From NCBI GenBank assembly GCA_916700875.1, contig CAKAKS010000062.1, positions 18,041,626-18,105,625 of the forward strand: a stretch of 64,000 bases of DNA, given 5' to 3'. Shown here in pieces: positions 46,152-58,318 of the stretch (the stretch's first letter is position 1; each line of letters starts with the position of its first letter). Made by a program: the position numbers and the translations under genes. Source of the DNA: Sebastes aleutianus (Eukaryota > Chordata > Actinopteri > Perciformes > Sebastidae). Below the pieces are notes generated by a model that made no database searches, was not told where the DNA came from, and was given only the letters and a program-made list of their open reading frames with translations.

Positions 46152-47190
46152 GGTTGCAACCCGGTCGCTAGACAAAATGTTTGCATTGTACGTTTCTGCA
46201 AACCACGAATATGCTGAATTGGTTTCTGAACCAAAAATATGTTTCATATCAGCCTTGTATCACGATTGTGGAAACGCACAATGCCATGTGGTGTTGTGAA
46301 ATGATTGGTTAGGTTTTGGCAACAAAACTACTTTGTTTAGTTTAGAAAAAATATCAAAGTTTATTTTATAATAATAACGTAACAATGTAAGTAGTGTAGA
46401 TGAGTAACAACCACCCTTAGTGGACTTTCTTACGCAACGTTACGTAACAAGTGTAAAGTCAATGTTTAGTTTTGGTTTAACACAGGAGACAAACGGCGGT
46501 CTCCTGGGTGATAGTCCTTTGTTTGTTTGACCCATCCACCACCCTTAGTGGACTTTGTCGCTTGTTATAATACCACGTAACTGTCATACCTATGGAGAGA
46601 GAACTGGATACAGCGTTGGAGGCAGGCTCTCCTTAATTCCTATGAGAGTTGCTCAGTGCCAAACCCGGTATAGTATGGTATAAAATTACCCAGATCTTCC
46701 GGCGATCTACCGCATCCATTGGACCCATAGAGCAGGCGCAGTAGCGTTTCCTTTAACTCCGCCTCCCAGCCCTCGGTCCAATCGCTGTCTGGGGCTCATT
46801 CACATGAACAGGGGAATGAAAATAACACTGGATTCGGCTATTAGTACATTATACAACTTTTATAGGACCTAATGATTTAAATAAGGGATATTCAAGTGTT
46901 CGTACTGGTAGGTTGATTTACCAAACAAAAACAAAAAAAGAGTCTATGGGGAAAAGTCTTTTTGGGCCCAATGGCATCACTTGACGGACACAGAAGTTGT
47001 AGTTCCACTACGAAAATTTGCTTCAAAGTCCGGCGCTCCTCCTGGGAGCTTGTTCATACCACGTAACTTTCAATAACGGTCGCTCATTGTACTACGTCAC
47101 TTGCTTTGGCCGAATACAAAAACATCGATATTCAATGTGGTTTTACAGAAAACATACAATGCCAACATGTTTTCCTGACGACTGGGCTGT
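46152..47190 (+). mobile_element. MITE family F (hAT-like), interrupted by element K
   Basis: GTAAATCCA is found at 46143-46151 and again at 47191-47199, an 8-9 bp target duplication. The left end has gcaacccggtcgct and the right end gacgactgggctg, which are imperfect inverted repeats. Motifs ttaggttttggcaacaaaac and ggtctcctgggtgatagtcc identify the family. Element K (46583-47055) splits it. Confidence 0.8.
46583..47055. mobile_element. Element K, inserted in F with a 13-bp direct repeat
   Basis: ATACCACGTAACT occurs at 46570-46582 and 47056-47068. The 473 bp between does not belong to F and contains gaggcaggctctcc, ccattggacccatagagcag and gtttcctttaactccgcctc, which I recognise as a dispersed fish repeat. 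It has no A-tail and no coding capacity. A direct repeat of this length is more typical of target-primed retroposition than of a cut-and-paste MITE. Confidence 0.65.
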
Positions 47191-47199
47191 GTAAATCCA

Positions 47200-49246
47200 A
47201 AGTGTTTTACAGCAACGGCATGCAGTATGGATTAAATATCCAACAGGTTGTAATGACCCTTCGCTCAGCGCTGCTCAGCAGATTTCTACCTTCAGTGTGC
47301 TTTCAGTTATTCCGATGATGTGATTCTGTGTTCGGCCACATTTCCATCAAAGTGGGATAAAAAATGCCTGAACCTGTCAGTGAGCAAGTCAATACCAAGG
47401 TCTTCATTTGCATACATGTACATGCATACATTTATGGAATACCAATAGAACATGAAGATTATGTTTGTGAACCATTCAGTCCGGGGTTCTTGTTTGTTTA
47501 CCGTGGCAGATGCAGCTATAGTAACCCAGGACTCCCTGAAAAGCAGCATTGATACCGAATGGATTACCCTGGTGAAATAAAGCAAACTGAATAATAAGAA
47601 TAAGTGACCTTGTTTGTGAGATGCATGTTGATCTTGCAGCAAAACATACACGGCAGATCATTTCAGGGCTTTTGGAACATGGAAAAAGATACTCAAAATC
47701 AAGTATAAAGACACTTTCTGGGGTTTCCACGCTATACAACAACAAGCCAGACAAGGAAACCTCCAGTTGGCCATTTGTGAAAATTGCCAATAAGTGAAAC
47801 CACATCATGGTCTGCAAGGTGTCCAGAGCTGTCACATCTGAAGGTAACAATAATACAGCAGCACTACTGCTGGATTAAAGAGGCAACAGAAATCTGGAAA
47901 TGGACCCAGTGGACCGTAAACGGGGATAATGGGCCGACCAGCTCTGCCAGAAAACACCGGAAGTCACCGTCTCGCAATTTCCAGCCATTAAAGTTATTAG
48001 ACCACCTGTTGGATTATTTTCCCGAGGAAGACACACATACGTACAGGGCCTGTCAAGAATTAAAATCGTTTACAAATTGAGAGAATCTTTTCCAACATGA
48101 GAATATTCTACTGCGGTTTGCAATTATATACCCTGACCCTGAACGTAAATGTATACATATTACAGGCAACAGAAAATAAACATTGTATGACCCTTTAGCT
48201 TTCCTACAGGAACAAAAGGCTTTGAAGGAACCATATTTTAAAGAGGCTTCAGTGCTCATGAATCCTCTTTATCATGATTCATGGTTTCATGAGCACAGCA
48301 GCTAATACGAATATAAAGCCAGATGCCCCCATATGCTGTTTCACCATTATTTATTTATGAATGAATGTTCTCCAACTGCACTAATATGTCCCTGGGCTTA
48401 GGGAAATGGCCTAATGTATTTGTTAAGCTTGGTCTGGGATTCTTTATTACCTGTCAGATCTCTAAAAGTAACACTTTATCATGTGATTTTATTCCTTTTT
48501 CTTTTCACCTCCCTTACGATACCGAGGATCTTAGTGGATGACGGTCGAGCCTGTGGAGGCACCGAGATCCACATAAATGTTCTTATTATTATTACCTGCA
48601 GTTGCAGCATTATAAAAACTGAAATGAAAATTTGATGATATTTCTGTCAAGAGCTCAAATGTTATTCATTGCACATGAAGGCCGGTGTGTTCGTGAATCC
48701 GGCGAAGGATCGGCTCCTTCAATCACAATGGAGCACTAAAACACAAAAGCATCTGCATTCCTTAATGACCCTGATGGAAGTGCTGCGTTTCCCCTCGCAA
48801 ATTTACACCACAAACATAATGCTCTGAAGGGAGTGAATTGGTACCTTAATAGAGTTTGAAGGGGATTTATCATTACTTTTCCTGCAGCACTATTTTTGTC
48901 CACTTGGAGAGGAGCGATGTGGCTGACAGAAAGAAACATTTAAAACGGCTTTACTTTACATAACGACCTCTAGTGAATTCTTGTTTGTTAGTTCAATCTG
49001 GATGAATACAGGAACAAAGCACCTCCCGTGTACCGAGATGTGCTTATTTATGCTGTTGTGAGGTTTCCATGCGTCCTTGAATCCTCTCAATTAAACACAA
49101 CTCTGAATACACAGCGGGGCAAACTCACAGGGACTTTTGAAGCAGTGAGCCTCGTTGCCTCGTTTTCACCTCTACGAACCATTCCCCCGGTGAAAGATAG
49201 CTTTTAAAAATGAGAAGTGGACTACAGACATAGACTGTACATACTG
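47200..49246. other. Non-coding spacer
   Basis: No gene or repeat recognised. The 48240-48420 and 48690-48940 stretches are free of repeats and may be worth conservation testing. Confidence 0.35.
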
Positions 49247-49421
49247 TAAGAATACTTGAAATTAGTGATTGAGATCATAAACTCATGTTTACAATGTTTA
49301 TTGAGGTAATAAATCAAGTGAGAAGTAGGGTCATTTTCTCATAGACTTCTATACAATCAGACTTCTCTTTGCAACCAGAGGAGTCGCCCCCTGCTGGCTA
49401 TTAGAGAGAATGCAAGTTTAA

Positions 49422-49974
49422 AGGACCAGTGTGTAACAATTCAGGCTGGTCTCATACCCAGTTCGTAGCTATACCAACGCAATGCAACGCCACTTACAAA
49501 GTTATTTTAAGCCAAACCACAATCTTTTTTATAAACCTAACTAAGTAGCTATGTTGCCTAAACCTAAGGAAAGTGTTTCCTGTGAAGACGGAAGTTTATT
49601 TTGAAAACACTGCATGTAATGAGCGGATATTGACATGTAAAGAAAACAAACAAAAAAGGAGGAATAACTTTTCAGTAAGATATCATATGACGCGTTGTAT
49701 GAGAATATGTTGAACAATTAGGGGGAGCTATTTGCAGAAATGGAATATAATATTGATAAGTAATGCATTAATAAATATGAATTCAGTGTATAATCACCTG
49801 AAAATAAGAGTCATTGTGTTTTCGTTACCTTAGAATGAGCCGTTTTTATCTACAAATATATCATTCGCATTTCCACCGTAGTTTTTCTACACCGCTCTAC
49901 ACGCTTGGCACACGGAAGAGGTTGCAATCTGCAACCTTACCACCAGATGTTAGACACTGTACCTTTAAGGCATC
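49422..49974 (+). mobile_element. MITE family A, copy 3, inside B and itself interrupted
   Basis: TTAA at 49418-49421 and 49975-49978. The ends are aggaccagtgtgtaac and gttagacactgtacct. A 271-bp C element interrupts it near the left end. Interior motifs gtgtataatcacctgaaaat and caatctgcaaccttac are as in copies 1, 2 and 4. Confidence 0.85.
49442..49712. mobile_element. MITE family C (hAT-like), third level of nesting
   Basis: AACAATT lies at 49435-49441 and 49713-49719. The ends caggctggtctcatac and gtatgagaatatgttg are imperfect inverted repeats. The interior has ttataaacctaactaagtag and tgttgcctaaacctaagg, related to family F. Confidence 0.75.
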
Positions 49975-50005
49975 GGCTTAACTTTGCAGAACCGGAGGTT
50001 GCCTC

Positions 50006-52587
50006 CTGACTACAGATTGTGTTTCAGCCGTATCAAAATGAGTCAAATTTCCCAGTCACCTAATAGCCTTGTGTCATGTTCATGACAAGCTTCAGAAAAA
50101 GCCATCCTCTCTGCTCCGCTAATTAACAGTAAGAAGAGGCCCTATCACATTCCCCAGACTCTCCCTTCCTTTCACCAATGAGAATAACAATGAACCTCAC
50201 AGAATGAATTATAGATCGGCCTATACTCTGAAGAATAATATGAGCACTTTAGTACATTTTGGTGACCATTTATAGGCACTTTTTAAGCCGTTTCCAGTGC
50301 CCACAGAAACTGACTAATGAGTGTACTCATAGCGCTGTAATGAGTCAGCCAAGCGTTGGCTTTAACCAGAGCAGCACCCTAAACCAGAGCCCTGCTGCTA
50401 TACGTGTGCGTGTGTGTGTTGTGTATCAAGCTCTCTCCTTCAATTCCCACCAGTCTCTGGCTGGCCTTCCAAACAGCCTTTCTCCAGTGATAAGCACCGC
50501 CTTTGCTTTTTAATTCTGCTATTTAAAATGCAAATAAGAGCCGTAATTTCACCTTTGTAATAACTAAAATTCTTGAGACATACTGTAGATCCTAAGATGA
50601 AAATGCATAATTAAACATGGTTCTGTTTTAAACAAACTTTTTGCAGCCTAAATGAAACAGAATTTCATATTATTTTTTTATTTTTTTATTTAGATGTAGA
50701 AAATGTTCATCCTTAGTTGATAAGAAATGCATTACCTCTCATTCTACGGATTCCTGACCTCAATATGACAGCTTTTATCTTCCGTATAGAGCCGGAGTGT
50801 CCTAAAGAGTCCATTTAGCTGTTGCTCTAAGAGATGAGATAGAGCCCTGAAGAGCTGGAGAACATTCACTGCAGTCAGTGCCTCATAAAGCAAGAAATGT
50901 CAGCCGTGACTTTGAGGCAAGCTGTTTAAGTCTACCTCCATAATTATGATGTAAGGAAACACATTAATGAATAAAACATCAAACTTTAGTATGGGAACTT
51001 GAAAACCCTCCATGACAACTCATGAGGATCTTAAAAGTCTTATTTTCATGCATTTTTAATTGGTGGTGAAATAAAGGGAAGAGGAAAGAAAACAGACCAA
51101 AATGAACCGCACAAAAAAACGTCTTTACATGTAATGCAGAGGCAGTTTACAGCAATTTAGTGTGGCTGGAATACAGCAGCCTCCTTCGGGCGCCTCTTTT
51201 ATTTTCATAGAAGATCCAGTGACAGTAATGAATCATAGTTAAGATCATACTGCAGTGTAAGCTCGCAGTTTATTAAACAGTCAGGAGCTCATTGCGTTTG
51301 ATCCTTGGGAACGTCATTGTAATAGATTACAGTCCACCACATTGACCGTTCTCCGACCGATCCTTCTCCCGGCGTTCCTTCCCCCCTTCCACCTTTCAGA
51401 CTTCAGAGTTCTTCCGCTCAGAGGAAAAAAACAACTGCAAGCAAACAGACCCGAGGAGCCGTCCTTTTGGAGTGTGAATGCAATGACCTTGGCTAATGTC
51501 GTGTTGAGTTTCTGTGGCTCAAGGCAGGAATTTAATCATTGGATTTTTTTTGGACATTCTGGTGAAGGACGAGATATGTTTGGAGAGAGTTATCAGGTCT
51601 AACACAGAAGCAGAACCCTTTCAGTTTCCCTCAACTGCATCGTTTATCATCACATGATTGATACTTATATCTGGTGCTGACATGGGGCCATTCCTCTTAA
51701 TTCTACTCCAACGTCCGCCGCTAACGCTGGAGCAGCGAGTCAGCCGGGGTTATGTTGTTGATTAGTGTGCACCATCAGTATCGGTGAGATTTGTGACATT
51801 GACAGCGCCTGTCGAGGCCTGGAAATATTGATGGGGAAGGATGTAAACTCTTACTGTAGGAGGCCAGAGAATGTCAAAGTATGAGCTTTAAAATTTCAAT
51901 GATGGCTGTAAATTGTTCTTGGTCGTCCCATATAAGTGCTTGTTTGAGCAATTGGAGTGACATTGCACTGTGTGCAATTTTACCCAAACTATAGGCTTGT
52001 TCAGAGATGTTCCTGCCACCAACTTGCAAAATCCACTCTTTCTGCAGAATGGTTTAAGCTTGTGATTCTGTGATTATTATTCTCTTTCTTTATTCTGCGC
52101 TACGCTTCATGAGCTCTGTGGTAGTTGACTAATCCCCTGCAATACTGATATTTGTACCATGTCGATCATAAAGTATAGCTATAATCCTGCAAACCTAAAG
52201 CAGCTCTCACTTTGGGCTTGATCTACAGTTCTGCAAACAAATATCACGACAACAAAATGTACACACAATCCAAAGAAGTGGAAGCCAGAAGCAGAACATT
52301 GAGGTATCAGGAAGAAAACTAGTGTATAGCAGTATAGGCTATTGATATTCATATCTGTAGAGCACCTGACTGTCAGCACCGATTGTCTGCTTCATGAAGA
52401 TATTGATAGTTTAGTCATTATCAATCAAGCAACTAAGATGAAATCTTGCTCTTTTTTTGTCAAAGCTAATCTTGGAATATCAGTTCTCTGGCCACATCAA
52501 GGTGCAAACCAACAATCAAATAAGTAGCCATGAATGCTTGCGGCAAACACAAGCATTAAAAAAATTAATGCTAACTTTCAGTCTATA
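50006..52587. other. Non-coding, low-repeat spacer
   Basis: Almost 2.6 kb with no recognised transposon. Contains an octamer ATGCAAAT at about 50528 and several TAAT-rich patches (50930-50975). This composition is typical of developmental enhancers, but nothing more can be said from one sequence. Confidence 0.35.
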
Positions 52588-52835
52588 CCTTCATCAGGCA
52601 AATGTTTGACAAAGGGAATCCAACACCTTTTAATGAGAACAAATTGAGCACACTTGTGCTCTGTTGTGCAAGTGCACATGGGAAATGTAGTGTTTAGTTC
52701 ACGAGATCTTGCACCACATCTAGGAAGAAGAACTGCATTTACCCTGTGCACTTGCACAACACAGCACAGGTGTGCTCAATTTGCCCCCAATATAAGGTCT
52801 GGGTTTCCTTCTGTCAAATATTTGTCCTGATGAAG
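52588..52835. repeat. Palindromic MITE, two ~100-bp inverted arms
   Basis: Left arm 52588-52690 (ccttcatcaggcaaatg ... gcaagtgcacatggg) matches the reverse complement of 52731-52835 (... gtgcacttgcacaacac ... gtcctgatgaag). The loop is about 40 nt and includes ttcacgagatcttgc. It would fold as a long hairpin. No ORF. Confidence 0.75.
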
Positions 52836-53550
52836 TTCTAGACACAAACAGCCTACTTATTTCTAAATGGCTGCATTGTTCAAGTGTGCAGAGCGTTCTT
52901 TCTCCAAAACTGAATGTATTAAAAATTGTGTCAGATTCTGGCATGTGTGAAGGAGTTCAGAAGCATGTTGCAGTCACCAGCTGCCCGTCATCCATCCTCG
53001 AACACGGTCCAGGACATAATGCTTCACAGATTGCAGAGCACAACACGCTGCGCTGCATGTTGAACAATGAGGTCCATACGTTACATAACATACCAGGTGC
53101 TACTGCTTCCGCTGTTCTCCCTTGGCTCACTCAGCTGGAGTTTTTCTCTGGTGATGTTCACAGCGGGGGATTGTGTGACTGAGCCGGTCCATGCTGGTCA
53201 AAGCTTTTCCTCTAATACAGGGGGGGGGGGGTCTTTGATACTGATACTGTAATGGCCGCAAAGGGAAGTCGGCAGTCAGTAGTTGCTGGTGGTAAATATA
53301 GTAAGTGGGCTGCTGTAAGGGCACATAAAACACATAAATATTATACTTGCATTCCTATTTTAGTGTGCATCTTTCAGTGCTGCCACTTGTCAAATGTAAG
53401 TGGTAAATTCTGGAGTGAAAACAATGACACAGGGTCATTGACAAATAGCTGTTTTGTGGTGGCAAGACGTTCATTCCCTACTTATCAGTCTGAATAGAAA
53501 CAATGGACGTTAAAGAGCATAAAAAATATGCAGCAATATCGAGAGTTATC
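52836..53550. other. Non-coding spacer
   Basis: Contains a G run at 53220-53231. No gene seen. Confidence 0.4.
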
Positions 53551-53554
53551 TTAA

Positions 53555-54411
53555 AGGGCCGGTGTGTAGCTTTTAAGGGGATCTATTGGCAGAAATAGAA
53601 TTCACCATCTTGGTTTTTTGGAACCAGAAGTGACTCAGGAGGGTGGAGCTAAGTGAAACCGAACGATGAATAAGACATTTTCAGGCGACCAAAAAGGTTA
53701 TAATTAATTTTCATGAACTGAAAACACACTGTGAAAGGGTTAAAGTTGTAAGATGATAACACGGACAACTCCCAGACCAGACAACGCCGTGGTAGCAACC
53801 TGTCAATAACAAGGTAGCCACGCCCTAAAGCATACCCTGCTTTATGGTCTATTTGACTCTAAATGGGACCATAATTTACTAAATGTACATCATGCTGTAT
53901 TAAAGAAGACTTGAAACTAGCGATTGAGACCATAAACTCTTGTTTACAATGTTTACTGAGGTAATAAATCAAGTGAGAGGTAGGCTCATTTTCTCATAGA
54001 CTTCTATACAATCAGACTTCTTTTTGCAACCAGAGGAGTCGCCCCCTGCTGGCTGTTCCGGAAATTCCGCATTGCCTTCACTTCTCAGACCCGGAGGTCC
54101 ACCTAATTTAATATTAATAAGTCTGTTTTCAATAGTGTATAATCATCTGAAAATAAGAATTGTTTTTTTGTTACCTTAGAATGAGCTGTTTGTATCTTTA
54201 TAGGGAGCGGGTCCTCTTAACGGAGTCCCCCATGTTGCACCACCATGTTTCTACAGTAGCCCAGAACGGACAAACCAAACACTGACTCTAGCCATTTGCA
54301 TTTTTGCGTCGGCCAACGTAAGTTCTCTTACACGCTTGGCACAAGGGATGAATTTCAGTTGCAATCTGCAACCTCACCGCTAGATGCGGCCAAATCCTAC
54401 ACACTGCACCT
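53555..54411 (+). mobile_element. MITE family A, copy 4, interrupted by B
   Basis: TTAA at 53551-53554 and 54412-54415; ends agggccggtgtgtag and tcctacacactgcacct. The interior includes gagcgggtcctcttaacg, catgtttctacagtagccc and cgtcggccaacgtaag. A B element of about 500 bp sits near the left end. Confidence 0.85.
53604..54103 (+). mobile_element. Family B element, copy 1, near complete
   Basis: Starts accatcttggttttttgg with aaccagaagtgactcagg and ends cagacccggaggtccacc. Interior motifs agaccagacaacgccgtgg, ggtagccacgccctaaag, ctcatagacttctatacaat and gagtcgccccctgctggct mark an abundant percomorph repeat. It has no coding capacity and no A-tail. Its class is uncertain. Confidence 0.8.
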
Positions 54412-54415
54412 TTAA

Positions 54416-55408
54416 AATGTAAAACTTGTAAATAAATACTTTCCTTTATTGCTGGCTGACAAAACATCCAAGTGGTGCATCTTTCCACCAATAGCAAATA
54501 TACATATTTGATTTAAAAGACTCCCACAATGGATTTAAAATGCTGTCAGTCATATCAGCACACACTGTACTGCATGGGGCCTGTTAGACTCCCAGATACG
54601 CATCACATCACACACAGGCGTGTGCTGTATTGTCTCACTGCGCGTAACGACTGATTAGAAAGATAAGAAGAATTCAACCCAACCTGACATGCAATAAAAG
54701 CGACTTTAATCAGTGTCATCATATCCTGAGACCCCTCTGCCAGGTATTATCAAGCCCACAGAATACAGCGAGACAGTCAATCCCACACCTGCTGTGCTCA
54801 GCATAAGGATATGTGAGCGCAATCTAAAAGCTGTTCCACTAACTGAGACAGAGCATCTATAGAGCCCTGTTCCTGGGAGCATATAATTTCCCATTTCAGC
54901 ATATTGGCCTGTTGTGTAATTAATCTTAATTTAGGGGCAGGAGGTGGCAGGGGAGGGTGTTATATGGAGGCTTCAGAGATTGGTCTGCTGTCAGGTTGGA
55001 CCTCTACCGCGCTCTTTTAATAAAGAAGAAAAGAGGGGATTGAACACAATCGGTTGTCATCAAGGAACGGCGAGGAGGAATGATTTACGGTATGTTTTGG
55101 TATACTGATGTATGCAAAAGTGGAAATGAGTTAGTTTAAAATATTATGCTTGCTGACTATTCGGATAGGCTATCTACCTCCATAAACAATGATTAGAAAC
55201 CCCTATTTAGTCTTTTTCTGTTTGGTTTATTGTGTCATAAATCACTGCTATTATATTGTTTCCCCAAAGAAAACAGAAAGATATATTTGAAACAGAAGTG
55301 TACACTCACTTCTTTATGAATATCACCACAACAAAGATGCCAAATAACAATATGTTGCATAGTCATACATTACCACAAAGAGTGATCCTGAGATGACAGG
55401 AGCATGGC
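54416..55408. other. Non-coding spacer
   Basis: No gene or recognised repeat. Confidence 0.4.
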
Positions 55409-55412
55409 TTTA

Positions 55413-56464
55413 AAGCATGGCTTGTGCTCATACATTTAGGTATCTGGAGTGTCTACCAACCCACAAACTGTGAAATAAGACAACCCAGTCAGTTTTTTGT
55501 GGGCCGACTAGATCAGAAAATGTGATTCAACAAGCTATTCAGATTTGGCTCCCCTTCCTATGTCACATGCAGGCTCATTAGAATGTCACCCACAGCTTGA
55601 GAACTACTTTTGCAAAGACGCACCATATTTTTCTCACAAGCCAATCAGAGCAGACTGGCCTTTTTCTGGAGGTGGTCTTAAAACGAAGCGTTTCAGACAG
55701 AGGGTGAATACAAGTATATTCCTACACATTCTCACGGCAATTCATGAACTGGTCGCGAAATGTAATCTATTTGATTCATGTACATTGACACAAATTTCCC
55801 TTTTTTTTTCTCGTGATGCTCAGCACGACTTTCAACAACGTATTTTTTGTGCGTTTTACTAGGAATGTCCAGCAACATGTGACACACGTGTCAATTTGTG
55901 CTCCAGTCTTTTCAAAATAAAACTACTTAGTTAGGTTTAGGAAAAGATCGACTTGGTTAGGTTTGGGCAAAAAAACTACTTAGTTAGGTTTAGGAAAAGA
56001 TTGTGGATTGGGTTAATATAACAAGGCGTACCTTAAGTACAGAAGTTACATGACAAAAACTACTTATTCTGCTTTTGGACAAGATGGTGGTTTGGGTTAA
56101 GATAACTCCGGAAGTGCTGTAACTTAAGTACGGAAGCTACGTGATGAATCAACCTTGTGGTTTCACGCAGGACACGGATATCAGTCTCCTGGGCAAAAGT
56201 GCTGTGTTTACATCCTGGTTCACAATTATATACTGTAGAGTACATACAAATTGATTTTGTGCTGACCATCATGAAGAAATGTGTCTATGTACAAGAATCA
56301 ATACATTACATTTTGTGACTATTTCATGAACTGCTGTGCGACTGGGCTGTATATTCAGACAGACAGTAGGAGAAAAATAATATGTGTTTTTGAACATTAA
56401 AGCATGTTCTAGTAGAAACCCAAAATACAAGTATAGACCTGAAAATGAGGATGATATGTCCCCT
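55413..56464 (-). mobile_element. MITE family E, copy 2, interrupted by F
   Basis: TTAA at 55409-55412 and 56465-56468. The right end gatgatatgtcccct mirrors the left end of copy 1. Left part 55413-55721 and right part 56357-56464 flank an F element. It shares aaactgtgaaataagacaac and atttggctccccttcc with copy 1. Confidence 0.75.
55722..56348. mobile_element. MITE family F, 627 bp, nested in E
   Basis: GTATATTC at 55714-55721 and 56349-56356 is a perfect 8-bp target duplication, as for hAT transposons. The termini ctacacattctcacggc and gctgtgcgactgggct, with inner ttcatgaa, form imperfect inverted repeats of about 26 bp. The interior repeats actacttagttaggtttagg twice. Non-coding. Confidence 0.85.
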
Positions 56465-56468
56465 TTAA

Positions 56469-58318
56469 GGAAAAACGTTACTGCTATACTTCTATCAGGT
56501 TTGTATCAGTGTATATTCTTTATTAGAAAAACTGATATTTTGTATTTTGTCTTCCTATTATGGCATTTAATACCTCATCACACTAAATATCAGAGCAGAC
56601 AGCTAGATGTATTTGAAATATAAACTCTGTTATTGAAATGAGACGAAGCACAATGAGGTCGGTGTGTGCTGCTGAGACCAATACGGCCACACATGGTAAT
56701 ACGCCATCTATTTTCTGTTCGCCGAATAGATGAATGTAGCATGAAATATGGCTCGCAGCTCCCGGGGCTGAAGTCGAACTTGTGTTTATGTTTAATTGTG
56801 GCAATTTATTCATTTAAATGCATTAAAGAACACAATGTGCTGTTGGATCCACCGTCAGGTATTTTAATGACCCACAGCTTAAAGAGTGCAAAAGAATGCT
56901 AATGAGGACATACACTGAAAACACTGAGCAGCTTTCAAAACAGTTTTTTTTACACATTAGGAAAGACTGCAGGGAGCTTTTTTTTTATTATTTGAATTGG
57001 GAATCAGTTGCTCAGTAGTAAGCGTGTTTTAGGCCACATCTTCCTGCTCCAGAATAATGAGTGCGTTTTTAATATTACAAAGATTATCAGGCTGATCCTC
57101 TCACAAGACAGCAGCCGGTTATTCTCCGACTTCAACCGCAGTCTCCGGTTCAAGCTGAGAATCCCTGTGACATGTTTAAACTATCAAGCAGTTCAACACT
57201 TGCAGTAATTGCGCATATTTGCATTGATGGGCTCGCTGTTATTTTACTTGGATGATATGCAGGATATGTCGTGTGGGGGATATTAACTTCTCACCTCACT
57301 CTGTCTCTTTCTGCCTCTCCTCCAGTCCTCCCTCTCCATCTCTCCCTCCTCCTTTCATCTCTCATCTGCAGTTCTCGGCTGATATGCCACCATCTTTAAA
57401 GTGTCTCTGGATCTCTGAGAATATTCCTCGCTCAGCAGCTATGGATGAACTGATCCTCACACCCTGCTGCTGTATAGAGGACAGGTAAGCATGGGAGATA
57501 CCCACAGTTTTACTCTCTCTCTTGGTATATGGCAGATTTATAAAATACTACACCTCAACACCCCCCCCCCCCAAAAAAGGCTCACTAAATAATAAAAAAT
57601 ACCATTTCCCCTGTGAGCGTGGAGGTTTAGATGAGAAAACCTTTGTTTTCTGTAAAAGCAGAGAGACTTTATTTCAGCTACCACTAACGTGTCAGCTTTT
57701 ATTTGTCCAAACATTGGTAACACACAGACCTGAATACTCGCAAAGATCTGATGTAAGGCAATCCAAACAAGATAGGCCCTTTGGTCTAATCACAGTCTTG
57801 ATTGTTATTGATCTTCGCTCCTCTCTGCAAACAGAGGTCCAGGACTATTTTCATCATTTCACAGTGAAGCAGCTTCTATCTTCTGACTGTTTTGGTTCAG
57901 TAGAAGCCATTTGATTATTTTCTGTAGGCAGTGATTTGTCCTCGGATTGGCTTGAATGCAGTAAAAAGCTGTGGGTTTATTTAAGTGATGCACATCCTCA
58001 TACTCAACAGTGTCTAAGGGGAACAGCCAGTTTTGGATGAGGGTGTGATGTGAATTAGAAGCTGCTGTAAATCTTTTTTATCTGCCAAGCTGGAGGGAGT
58101 TTGCTGTACCATCAGGAAAGTTTTACAGCCCATTGATACTTAATGTATCGCCCTATTGTTTAGAAACTGTCTTTGTTTCAGCTTTTTTTTTTTTTTTGTA
58201 CAGCATGAGCCAGACTGCAGCAGTAAACTGGGTTGTGTTTTTGAAATGTTCGCAGGATGTGTTACCTTGCACGGCAGCTAGATTTTCGTGATGTCACGAG
58301 ATCTTGCGAGATCACATA
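56469..58318. other. Non-coding spacer with one exon-like segment
   Basis: Besides the 57372-57484 segment, there is a C run at 57561-57572 and a T run at 58182-58197. Nothing else supported. Confidence 0.35.
57372..57484 (+). other. Exon-like segment of unknown gene or lncRNA
   Basis: A very strong pyrimidine tract of about 60 nt ends ctcatctgcag, then come 113 nt and a donor gtaagc. One frame is open (MPPSLKCLWISENIPRSAAM, then Cys-rich PCCCIEDR). No family is recognised. It is on the same strand as usp31 and the 45.2-kb segment, but their open frames do not join without a stop, so a coding link between the two is unlikely. Confidence 0.25.

Larger units (their letters stand above)
49247..50005. 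mobile_element. MITE/SINE-like family B, copy 2, split by A
   Basis: Left part 49247-49417 (tgattgagatcataaactc ... gagtcgccccctgctggct) and right part 49979-50005 (ggcatcggcttaac ... accggaggttgcc) are the two halves of one B element. The A element at 49422-49974 lies between, with a duplicated TTAA. Confidence 0.75.
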
